Shown in pieces: positions 51,966-59,526 of a stretch of 64,000 nucleotides of DNA (its first letter is position 1; the number at the start of each line of letters is the position of its first letter). The stretch is from contig JBFLYC010000017.1 of the NCBI GenBank assembly GCA_040756735.1, positions 3,552 to 67,551 on the forward strand. The letters run 5' to 3'. The position numbers and the translations under genes were made by a program. Under the pieces are notes generated by a model. It did not search any database. It saw only the letters and a list, made by a program, of their open reading frames with translations, and was not told where the DNA came from. This DNA is from JBFLYC01 sp040756735 (GTDB taxonomy: Bacteria > Bacillota > DSM-16504 > Desulfitibacterales > Desulfitibacteraceae).

Positions 51966-52810
51966 ACTATGTGAATTTCATGTTTGATGCGGCAGAAGCC
52001 GGGGTGCCGGTAGTAACCTCGGTAGCCCCCATTTCAGGTTTAACTGCCCCCATGACCCTGGCAGGCCAATTGGCCCAGTTAAATGCAGAGGCCTTAAGCG
52101 GTGTGCTGCTGCTGCAGGCCATAAAAGAAGGAAGTCCAGTTTTTTATAGCGTGGTACCAACTATAGCTGATATGAGATCAATGGGGTTCTTATTTGGCTC
52201 AGTTGAAAGCGGCATCATGAATGCTGCATGCGCCCAGTTAGCTGCATTTTACAATTTGCCCATGTATTCCACCGGCGGTGTTTCAGAAGCAAAACATGGC
52301 GATGCCCAGGCCGGTTATGAAAAAGCCATGGGGAGCTTGATGCCGGCCTTGGCAGGAGCACAGCTGGTCCATGATGCTGCCGGACTCCTTGAAGGTAGCA
52401 TTACCTTTAGTTTGGAACAGTTGATAATAGATAATGAAATTAATGGTATGGCTTTAAGGGCAGCCAGGGGCATTGAGGTCAATGAAGATACTTAGGCTTT
52501 TGAAACCATCAGAGATGTAGGTCCTGGAGGCAATTATCTGGCATGTGCCCATACTGTAAAATACATGCGCAGTGAAACTTTTTTCCCCAAGGTTGCCAAT
52601 CGGAGTGTTTATGTAGACTGGGTCAAAGAAGGCAGTAAAAGTGCCTGGCAAAAAGCCAATGAAATGGCCAGGGAAATTCTGGCTGCCCATCATGTAAATC
52701 CAATTGACCAGGAAATTGTGAAAGCCATAAAGGATGCTTTTCCCTATTTAAGGGATTGCACGCACAGAGATTCTATGGTAAATCTTCGGCAAAAAGTCTC
52801 CATCCTCTAA
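51955..52810 (+). pseudogene. MttB-family (trimethylamine methyltransferase-like) C-terminal part with in-frame TAG
   Basis: Reads NFMFDAAEAGVPVVTSVAPI then SGLTAPMTLAGQLAQLNAEA, and FYNLPMYSTGGVSEAKHGDA, QAGYEKAMGSLMPALAGAQL, the C-terminal two-thirds of a COG5598 barrel. A TAG at 52493-52495 splits NEDT from AFETIRDVGPGGNYL. Non-pyrrolysine relatives have Leu there (TLA), so TTG to TAG is the simple explanation. True Pyl in MttB sits about 70 residues earlier, in the STGG region, where this protein has Val. The N-terminus is missing through fusion with the sigma-54 remnant. Confidence 0.82.
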
Positions 52811-52819
52811 CCATAGCGA

Positions 52820-53229
52820 ATGGTGAGTCTTATGAATTTCGGAATGCCTAGCGGCTGCTACCAACCTGTATCAATTAAGGAAGCTGAGAAAATACATAAA
52901 GCCTCCATGTATATCTTTGAAAAGGTTGGCTTTGAGTTGGAAAATGAAAGAGCCCTTAATCTTTTTGCTGAGCATGGGGGGCTTGTTGATTTTACAGCCA
53001 AACGAGTAAAGCTCAAGGAAGAATGGATCATGGAGCATGTTAAAAAAGCTCCTGCTAGAATTATACTTCATGGCAGGGAAGAAAAACATGACCTGGTAGT
53101 TGAGCCAGGTCGGGTTTTTCTTGGAACAGGCGGAACTGCTGTGGGGGTTATGGATATTGGGAGCGGGTTAAGAAGGCATACAATTCTAAAGGATGTCAAA
53201 ACCATTGCCATGTTATGTCACGTTCTGGA
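52820..53229 (+). pseudogene. Second MttB-family gene, N-terminal part only
   Basis: From ATG 52820 or 52832: MNFGMPSGCYQPVSIKEAEK, IHKASMYIFEKVGFELENER, then VKKAPARIILHGREEKHDLV and FLGTGGTAVGVMDIGSGLRR. This is the start of another MttB-type protein. Homology stops at MLCHVLD, about 53229, where the convergent pgi gene begins. It could also be the displaced N-terminus of the first MttB piece; order and overlap do not settle this. Confidence 0.78.
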
Positions 53230-54621
53230 TTTAGGGAGTTTCCTCTTGTTTGCCTGGCCTTCGGCAAGCTCTGATAACCTTTGCTCCAACCTGGCTTTTA
53301 GCTCTTGAGTACCCGGTTTTCCCAGGAGAGCAAACATATTCTTTTTGTAGGCTTCTACCCCGGGTTGATCAAAGGGGTTAACCCCCAGGAGATAGCCGCT
53401 CATTGCACATGCCTTTTCAAAGAAATACACCAGCTGGCCGTAGCAAAAGGGCGCTAATTCAGGTATGTTCACTTTAAGATTTGGCACACCCCCGTCTGTA
53501 TGCGCCAGGATGGTTCCCCGGCAGGCTTGCTCGTTAATTTCCTGAAGGGTTTTACCCGACAGGTAGTTTAAGCCGTCAATGTCTCCGGGCATTTCTGAAA
53601 TGCTTACATTTGCCGGGGGTTTTTCTACCCATAAGGTGGTGGCAAAGAGGCTGCGCTGTCCATCTTGAATGTACTGCCCCATAGAATGAAGGTCTGTAGT
53701 GAAGTTTAAGCTTCCAGGGAAAATACCCTTGTGGTCCTTTCCCTCGCTTTCACCAAATAACTGCTTCCACCATTCGGCAAATTGGGCCAGGTCAGGCTCA
53801 TAGTTTACCAGGAGTTCAATGATTTTTCCCTTTCTATAAAGTATGTTCCTTACAGCAGCATACTGCCAGCACTGATTTTCGCTGAGGTCCTCCTGCAGGT
53901 ACATATCAAAAGCGCTTTGTGCGCCGGCCATGATTTGTTCGATATCTACACCGGCAGCAGCCAGGGGAAGTAAACCTACGGGCGTCAATACTGAATAGCG
54001 CCCACCAACATGGTCGGGGACCACAAAGGTTTCGTAACCCTCCACATCTGCCAGAGTCTTTAAAGCCCCCTTATGTTTATCTGTTGTTGCAACGATTTTT
54101 TCTCTGGCCTTTTCTTTTCCATAAAGGTTTTCCGTCAACTTTTTAAATATCCTGAAGGCGATGGCTGATTCCAGGGTTGTCCCGGATTTGGAAATCACAT
54201 TGACGGCAATCTCTTTGTCCTTTACTATCTGCAGCAGTCTTTTCATATAAATGGGGCTGATATTGCTGCCGGCAAAATAAACTTCAGGCCCGCCCCTTGT
54301 CTCCTTAGGCAGTTGATTGTAAAATGAGTGTTTTAAAAACTCAAGGGCAGATCTGGCTCCCAGGTATGAGCCTCCAATGCCTATTACAATCAAAACATCG
54401 GCTGTATCTTTGATTTTGCTTCCAGCTTCTTTGATGCGTTTAAATTCATCTTGATCATAGTTTTGCGGCCATTCCAGCCAACCTGCATATTCGCTGCCAG
54501 GTCCTTCATAGCTATGCAGCATTTTATGGACAGTTCTTACTTGCGGCGCCAGATATTCAATTTCACGTTCCTTTATGAAGGGACTGGCGTATTTGTAATC
54601 AAAGGAAATGTTTCTTGTCAT
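53218..54621 (-). CDS. pgi: Glucose-6-phosphate isomerase
   Basis: 467 residues, cytoplasmic glycolytic enzyme interconverting glucose-6-P and fructose-6-P. Signatures: VIGIGGSYLGARSALEFLKH, the SIS segment NVISKSGTTLESAIAFRIFK, FVVPDHVGGRYSVLTPVGLL and GVNPFDQPGVEAYKKNMFAL. The start is ATG 54621 after gggggtgg. The last residues (GQANKRKLPKSRT) extend past the usual end and read antisense to the MttB remnant, so the native stop was probably lost at the deletion junction. The core is intact. Confidence 0.95.
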   Translation of the reverse strand: MTRNISFDYKYASPFIKEREIEYLAPQVRTVHKMLHSYEGPGSEYAGWLEWPQNYDQDEFKRIKEAGSKIKDTADVLIVIGIGGSYLGARSALEFLKHSFYNQLPKETRGGPEVYFAGSNISPIYMKRLLQIVKDKEIAVNVISKSGTTLESAIAFRIFKKLTENLYGKEKAREKIVATTDKHKGALKTLADVEGYETFVVPDHVGGRYSVLTPVGLLPLAAAGVDIEQIMAGAQSAFDMYLQEDLSENQCWQYAAVRNILYRKGKIIELLVNYEPDLAQFAEWWKQLFGESEGKDHKGIFPGSLNFTTDLHSMGQYIQDGQRSLFATTLWVEKPPANVSISEMPGDIDGLNYLSGKTLQEINEQACRGTILAHTDGGVPNLKVNIPELAPFCYGQLVYFFEKACAMSGYLLGVNPFDQPGVEAYKKNMFALLGKPGTQELKARLEQRLSELAEGQANKRKLPKSRT

Positions 54622-54733
54622 GCATCATCCACCCCCTGCTTTTGCGCAAATACCTGCTCCTGGGCTTTACAATTGGGTGCGCTAGTTGTAATATTTTCTA
54701 TAATGAAGTAAAAAATACCCTGAGATTATCTAA

Positions 54734-55171
54734 CTAGGATCGTTTGCCCTTGTTAAATAATTGGTGAAAAAATCTATGTATGTTGTGAGGAAATTTGGAA
54801 TTCGGGTGATGCAGGTAAACACAGGAGTTGATTGCATTGAGCTGCAGCTTTTGAGCTTCCTTTAAAACTTCTTTGTCTGAAGCCCCAAGTTGCAGCCACA
54901 CGTGGTTTATGCCTTTTTCCTTGCAAACTGGCAGCAGTTCCCTGGTGGTACGGGGTTTTGTAAAGAAAATTGCTCCTTGTACTTCTGTGGGTATGTCGGC
55001 CAGATTCTTGTAGCACTTGATTCCGTCTATATTTTCAGCATGAGGGTTTATTGGGTAGAGACTGTACCCCTGGGATTTGAGGAATTCATAGGCGCCGCGG
55101 CTAAAATGTTTTGGTTTTCGCGACAAACCTAAAATGGCAAAGGAATTAAACTCTTGGAAAAAAGTTTCCAT
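54734..55171 (-). CDS. CoA-binding domain protein
   Basis: 145 residues, the start at ATG 55171 chosen because gaggtg lies seven bases ahead. CoA_binding_2 fold: FAILGLSRKPKHFSRGAYEF, then GYSLYPINPHAENIDGIKCY and GAIFFTKPRTTRELLPVCKE, with HVWLQLGASDKEVLKEAQKL. Small proteins of this type (YccU-like) bind CoA; the role is not known. It lies 112 bases upstream of pgi on the same strand. Confidence 0.88.
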   Translation of the reverse strand: METFFQEFNSFAILGLSRKPKHFSRGAYEFLKSQGYSLYPINPHAENIDGIKCYKNLADIPTEVQGAIFFTKPRTTRELLPVCKEKGINHVWLQLGASDKEVLKEAQKLQLNAINSCVYLHHPNSKFPHNIHRFFHQLFNKGKRS

Positions 55172-55292
55172 AAACATACACCTCATTTTAAAATTGTTTC
55201 ATATTTTTTAAGCTCAGACTACATTCAAAACTTAAATTCAAGTTCAAAGCTTGGGAATTTAAACTTAAATCCGTTATTCACGCCATGGGCAC

Positions 55293-55367
55293 GCCATGGG
55301 GACGGTTCCATCGTCTTCCCTTCGGACCTTCGCTGTGCTACGGCGACGCTCGAACCGTCCCCATGGC
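55293..55367. repeat. 16-bp perfect inverted repeat with GGGGACGGTTC core
   Basis: gccatggggacggttc (55293-55308) and gaaccgtccccatggc (55352-55367). The 43-base loop has a further small stem (cttcccttcggac / cgctcg region). A partial extra arm, cgccatgggc, precedes it at 55281. No coding function. The 409-base gap 55172-55580 holds this element and presumably the promoters of the two divergent genes; no other feature is supported. Confidence 0.85.
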
Positions 55368-55580
55368 TCCGCTAATTGCTAAATTTTGCTGTAGTTGGAC
55401 TGAGCAAGCTTGATAGTCAGATTATACTATAAATTTATGGCATTAGCAGTAAAATTTAGACAAATTAAAATCTAAGGGTTAATATTCAGACATTCAGATC
55501 TCCTGACTCTTGAGTAGTTATAATCCAGGTACATATAAGATAAAGCTGTTATAAAACACATGGAAAGAAGGGATAACCTT

Positions 55581-56480
55581 ATGTTAATTGATGTACATAC
55601 CCACCTTTTACCGGAACAAATCAGCAAAAATCCTCAAGCATTTGCAGAAGTTGATGATTACTTCGGATTTCTTACCACCCCAAGCCCTTTTAATACCACA
55701 GTTCAATGCTTTGCTTCCTATCAGGAGGCTGTAAGGCAAATGGATCTGGACGGGGTAGATATGGCGGTTATCCAGGGTTGGCCCCTGATTCCACATGAAT
55801 ACTGCGTGATGCAAAATGATTATACCCTTGAAGCCATGAAGGCTTATCCAGGGCGTTTTTTAGGTTTTGGTGCAGTTAACCCCACTGAAGGCATAAATGC
55901 TCTTAGAGAGGTGCAAAGATGTGCCGGCGCCGGTATGGCAGGCATAGGAGAGCTTGACCCTTGCGGACAGGGTTTTTCTTTAAGAGACGAGAACTTTTTA
56001 AAGATCTGCGACCTTTGCGTAGACCTGGATTTAGTGATGTGCATACACATCAGCGAGCCCGTGGGGAACTTTTATCCTGGCAAATCCAGTGTTTCGCTGG
56101 CAGATTATGTAAATCTAATTCAAGCCAAACCGCTCCTTAAGGTTATCTTGCCCCATTGGGGCGGGGGATTACCCTTCTATGAACTGATGCCAGAAATAAG
56201 CGCTGCTTTTACCAATGTATATTATGATACCGCCTGCAGTCCCCTGCTTTGCTCTCCAGCAGTATATAATGCCACTATCAACCTGCTTGGAAGCGAAAAG
56301 GTCATGTTTGGCACCGATTATCCCCTGCTGCTGTACCCTAATAGGGAGAACCGCCCCGGTTTTGCAGGGATGATTAAGGAAATCCAGGATCAAATAGGGG
56401 AAGAGAAATCCTTAAAAAATATCTTGGGACAAAATGCCATGGGTCTGTTTCACAGGCATTTATCCTTGAAGGGAGCATGA
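55581..56480 (+). CDS. Amidohydrolase-family metal-dependent hydrolase, paralog 1
   Basis: 299 residues; ATG 55581 is preferred because gaaggg lies nine bases before it and the protein then begins MLIDVHTHLLPEQ with the metal-binding HxH. Other amidohydro_2 landmarks: VDMAVIQGWPLIPHEYCVMQ, NDYTLEAMKAYPGRFLGFGA, GIGELDPCGQGFSLRDE, VMCIHISEPVGNFYPG, LPHWGGGLPFYELMPEI and the catalytic Asp in VMFGTDYPLLLYP. TIM-barrel hydrolases or decarboxylases of the ACMSD-like group. Four bases separate it from its paralog. Substrate unknown. Confidence 0.87.
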   Translation: MLIDVHTHLLPEQISKNPQAFAEVDDYFGFLTTPSPFNTTVQCFASYQEAVRQMDLDGVDMAVIQGWPLIPHEYCVMQNDYTLEAMKAYPGRFLGFGAVNPTEGINALREVQRCAGAGMAGIGELDPCGQGFSLRDENFLKICDLCVDLDLVMCIHISEPVGNFYPGKSSVSLADYVNLIQAKPLLKVILPHWGGGLPFYELMPEISAAFTNVYYDTACSPLLCSPAVYNATINLLGSEKVMFGTDYPLLLYPNRENRPGFAGMIKEIQDQIGEEKSLKNILGQNAMGLFHRHLSLKGA

Positions 56481-56484
56481 ACTC

Positions 56485-57408
56485 ATGGGCAATAGGATAA
56501 TAGATATTCACACTCATATGTTTCCACTTGATGTGATAAAAAATCAGGAAAAATACTGCCGTTTAGATACTTATTTTGGTCTGCTTGCTGACCCTAAATG
56601 CACCCTCCAGCGCTATGCTACAGCTGAGGAAGCCCTGACCCTTGCCGATGAGGCCGGGGTAGAAAAAATTGTCATGCAGGGGTGGTACTGGAGAGACCAT
56701 GCCTTGTGCAAGTATCACAATGATTATATGTATGAAATAATCAAGCAATACCCTGACCGTTTTGAAGCCTTTGCCAGTATCAATCCCCGGGCAGGGTGGC
56801 GGGCTGTATGGGAGCTGGAGCGCTGTTATCACATGGGATTTGCCGGTGTAGGAGAAATGGGACCAGGTGGTCAGGGTTGGGCCTTGAATGACCATAATTT
56901 CCTGCAGCTCATGGAAGCTGCTTCAGCCTGCAGTATGCTGGTCAACATCCATGCCGGTGAACCCGTCGGCCGGATTTATCCTGGTAAAGACCCTACACCT
57001 TTGAGAGGTTTTCATGAATTGGCCAAACTGCATCCAGATTTAAAAATAATCCTGGCTCATTGGGGTGGGGGATTGCCCTATTTTGAACTGTGGCCTGAGG
57101 TCAAAGAAGCCATGGATAATGTTTATTATGATACCGCAGCTAGCCCCCTTCTCTATGATATGCGGGTGTTTAAATGTACAGCAGAACTGGTGGGTGCGGA
57201 AAAGATACTTTTTGGTTCAGATTTCCCCTTGATTATTTATCCAAGGAAACAAACAGAAGCAGGTTTTAAGATGTTCTTGGATGATATAAACCAGCACGGT
57301 GACTTAAATGAGCAGCAAAAAAACCTTATTCTTGCAGACAACGCAAGGAGACTGCTGGAAGGAGCAGGGATCAGGGCTGTCTCTCCAAGCAAAACAAAAC
57401 AATTTTGA
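56485..57408 (+). CDS. Amidohydrolase-family metal-dependent hydrolase, paralog 2
   Basis: 307 residues; ATG 56485 follows gaagggagc. Begins MGNRIIDIHTHMFPLDVIKN and keeps every landmark of paralog 1: VMQGWYWRDHALCKYHNDYM, GVGEMGPGGQGWALNDHNFL, LVNIHAGEPVGRIYPGKDPT, LAHWGGGLPYFELWPEV and ILFGSDFPLIIYPRKQ. The two are clearly an old tandem duplication and may form a heteromer or act on related substrates. The last codons (KTKQF and stop) lie inside a downstream repeat, so the C-terminus may have been altered by it. Confidence 0.87.
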   Translation: MGNRIIDIHTHMFPLDVIKNQEKYCRLDTYFGLLADPKCTLQRYATAEEALTLADEAGVEKIVMQGWYWRDHALCKYHNDYMYEIIKQYPDRFEAFASINPRAGWRAVWELERCYHMGFAGVGEMGPGGQGWALNDHNFLQLMEAASACSMLVNIHAGEPVGRIYPGKDPTPLRGFHELAKLHPDLKIILAHWGGGLPYFELWPEVKEAMDNVYYDTAASPLLYDMRVFKCTAELVGAEKILFGSDFPLIIYPRKQTEAGFKMFLDDINQHGDLNEQQKNLILADNARRLLEGAGIRAVSPSKTKQF

Positions 57409-57514
57409 ATCAGAGAACCGTCCCCCGATTCACCCCGATTCACAAAACAATTTTGAATCAGAGAACCGTCCCCCGATTCAGAGAACCGTCCCCCGATTCA
57501 CCCCGATTCATTTT
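57396..57514 (+). repeat. Tandem repeats with gagaaccgtcccccgattc core
   Basis: The word gagaaccgtcccccgattc occurs three times (57413, 57461 and 57481 onwards). The first two copies belong to a 48-base unit that starts with aaaacaattttgaatc; the array ends with a partial unit. The first unit contains the amidohydrolase stop codon. The core gaaccgtcccc also appears in the inverted repeat at 55352. Confidence 0.85.
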
Positions 57515-57614
57515 GAAACAGTACCGTAAGTTTTGGAAAAATAGAAATTGTACGTTACACTATCATTAGGCTCCTAAAGAAAAAGATTGAATAACGTATA
57601 AGAGCTTTAAGCTT

Positions 57615-58745
57615 TTAGATGCCGAATCTTTTAGGACAGCTTTGGCACTCTTCAGGTAAGGGATTATCAATCAAAAAAGTATTGTAGTCTTCTTCAGCTT
57701 GCCTTATGCGTATTAAACTAGGCTCATGTTCACTGTAAAATTTCATGAGTTTTTCAAATTTATTCAGGCGTAAGGCAAATTTGTGCCTGAATTCTTTATA
57801 ATCAGGCTTGTGCCAAATCTCTTCAAAGGTTTCTTTATTAATGTTGCCAAAGGACTTGCAGGGGATTTCTATTAATTCATCTCTATAAATCCTGGGGTTT
57901 ATCTTCCTGCCCAAGTAGGTACATGGCGCCACATCTCCGTCTGCTGTGATAAATACGAACTTGTTTGGATTAAGTTCACAGGCAGGCTCCTCTTCTTTGA
58001 GACTTAACAGATAAGACCTGAAGGAAAAATTCTTTTCCATGGCTATTCCCTTAGCCCTTGCGATAAGTTCAAGGTATTCTTCTGAAGGATCTTTTCCCCA
58101 GGTAAAGGCCTTATTGGCATCTGCTTCCCAGCTAAAGACATAATCTAGATTAATGGCATACAGGTCGTCCGCACCTATTTCAATGACTCTTCTAAGTGCA
58201 GCCGGGAGATGATGAATGCTTTCTGTGGTTAGCATATAGGAAAGGCTAACTTTGGGTAAAGAAGAATTATGCCTCTGTTTTAATATGATGAGGTTTTCCA
58301 CGTTATGCATGATTTTTTCCAGCTCTGAGCCCATCCGCAGCTTGTTATGAGTTTGTGGTGTGTCTCCGGCTATAGATATGGAAACAAGGTTAACACCGAA
58401 TTTAAGGATTTTTTCCCTCACTTCTGGAGTCAACAGCACCCCATTGGTAGTAAATCCAACCTGGCAATCAGCCTCTTTAACTAACTTAATCATTTCCCAG
58501 ATGTTTTTATTAAGAAGGGGTTCTCCCCATCCCTGCAGATAGATCCAATTTGCCCAGCTAAAATACGGTTTAAGCTTATTGAAAAGCTCCATGGATATCA
58601 TTTCCTGATTATTTTCTGGATAATGAGTAGTGGGACAGAAAGTGCACTTAAGATTGCATACCGGAGAGATGCCAACCTGCATGGCCTCTAAGATTTTCTC
58701 CTGGCGCTGAGGGCGTTTTTCAAACAACTTAAAAAGCTTTTTCAT
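57615..58745 (-). CDS. Radical SAM/SPASM domain protein
   Basis: 376 residues. N-terminal radical SAM cluster: QVGISPVCNLKCTFCPTTHY (CxxxCxxC). SAM-binding landmarks follow (YLQGWGEPLLNKNIWEMIKL and VGFTTNGVLLTPEVREKILK). The C-terminal SPASM-like part includes ELNPNKFVFITADGDVAPCT, YLGRKINPRIYRD, FGNINKETFEEIW and CQSCPKRFG, binding one or two further Fe-S clusters. Such enzymes mature peptides or modify cofactors. No precursor peptide was seen nearby, so the substrate is open. The start is ATG 58745. Confidence 0.9.
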   Translation of the reverse strand: MKKLFKLFEKRPQRQEKILEAMQVGISPVCNLKCTFCPTTHYPENNQEMISMELFNKLKPYFSWANWIYLQGWGEPLLNKNIWEMIKLVKEADCQVGFTTNGVLLTPEVREKILKFGVNLVSISIAGDTPQTHNKLRMGSELEKIMHNVENLIILKQRHNSSLPKVSLSYMLTTESIHHLPAALRRVIEIGADDLYAINLDYVFSWEADANKAFTWGKDPSEEYLELIARAKGIAMEKNFSFRSYLLSLKEEEPACELNPNKFVFITADGDVAPCTYLGRKINPRIYRDELIEIPCKSFGNINKETFEEIWHKPDYKEFRHKFALRLNKFEKLMKFYSEHEPSLIRIRQAEEDYNTFLIDNPLPEECQSCPKRFGI

Positions 58746-58861
58746 TTAGATTACCCCCCCCAAAATATCAATACCCACAAGGGCAGTTAGCCTAATTCAC
58801 CCTTGCCGTCCCATCTCTCATGATGTGCCAGAATAGAATCGGATATCCGCATGAGTTCAGG

Positions 58862-58897
58862 TACTGTTATTGATGATAAATATCATCAATAACAGTA
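58862..58897. repeat. Perfect 36-bp palindrome at the end of a broken gene
   Basis: tactgttattgatgata (58862-58878), aa, tatcatcaataacagta (58881-58897): 17 perfectly paired bases with a 2-base centre. One arm is part of the CHASE4-like reading frame that ends here; the other is its inverted copy. The remainder of 58746-58861 shows no supported gene. Confidence 0.9.
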
Positions 58898-59294
58898 TGA
58901 GCTGTCATAGTGTGTGAGTCAATTATTTGAGTGGTCATGGGAAAATCCATTGATGATTTACCTACATCAAGACTCCTGTCATCAAAAAAGTGGTTGGGAT
59001 TATGGATGGAGATAGCAAGTTCTGTTTTTTTGAAAGCTTTTCAATCTCTTGCAGGTTAAAGTAGCGTCCAATGATTAGAATGATTAGAATGATTAGAACG
59101 TCCCGGCTGGGTCCCTTTTCTTCATAAACATCATCCCAGATAGCCCAATCAGTGACAATACTTTTTAGAACCTTAGTGTCACTTTTTAATGCTCTAATCC
59201 CGCGTTTCAAGTTTTGTTCAGCAAGGTCCATTTCCAAATGATAGACTGTATTGTTGATGATGATTACTATCAGAGTTTTTTGATGCAGCTTCAT
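58867..59294 (-). pseudogene. CHASE4 sensor-domain remnant
   Basis: From ATG 59294: a short hydrophobic segment, then YHLEMDLAEQNLKRGIRALK, SDTKVLKSIVTDWAIWDDVY, the classic start of an extracellular CHASE4 domain. Homology jumps (internal deletion, with three copies of atgattagaa at 59080-59100) to RYFNLQEIEKLSKK. A run of seven T at 59025-59031 then shifts frame, and the proper continuation is TELAISIHNPNHFFDDRSLD and SHTMTAHTVIDDIYHQ, ending at 58867. All signalling domains (HAMP, GGDEF or kinase) are gone. Confidence 0.75.
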
Positions 59295-59526
59295 AGTTGC
59301 TTCCGCCTTTGTTAAGTATGTCCTGGGTTCAATTAATTAGATAATTACGACAAATAGTGGTATAATCCTCCATATTAACTGAAAGATTTTTTACCCTTTT
59401 AAACTCAAGTTCACACAGATATGCACTTGGATTTTAAGTTTCCTGTGATAAAATTAAGATGTTTGATAGATGCGTGTCAACTATTGGGAAAAGTAAAGGT
59501 AGTTTTAATTACAATTATGATAGGGA

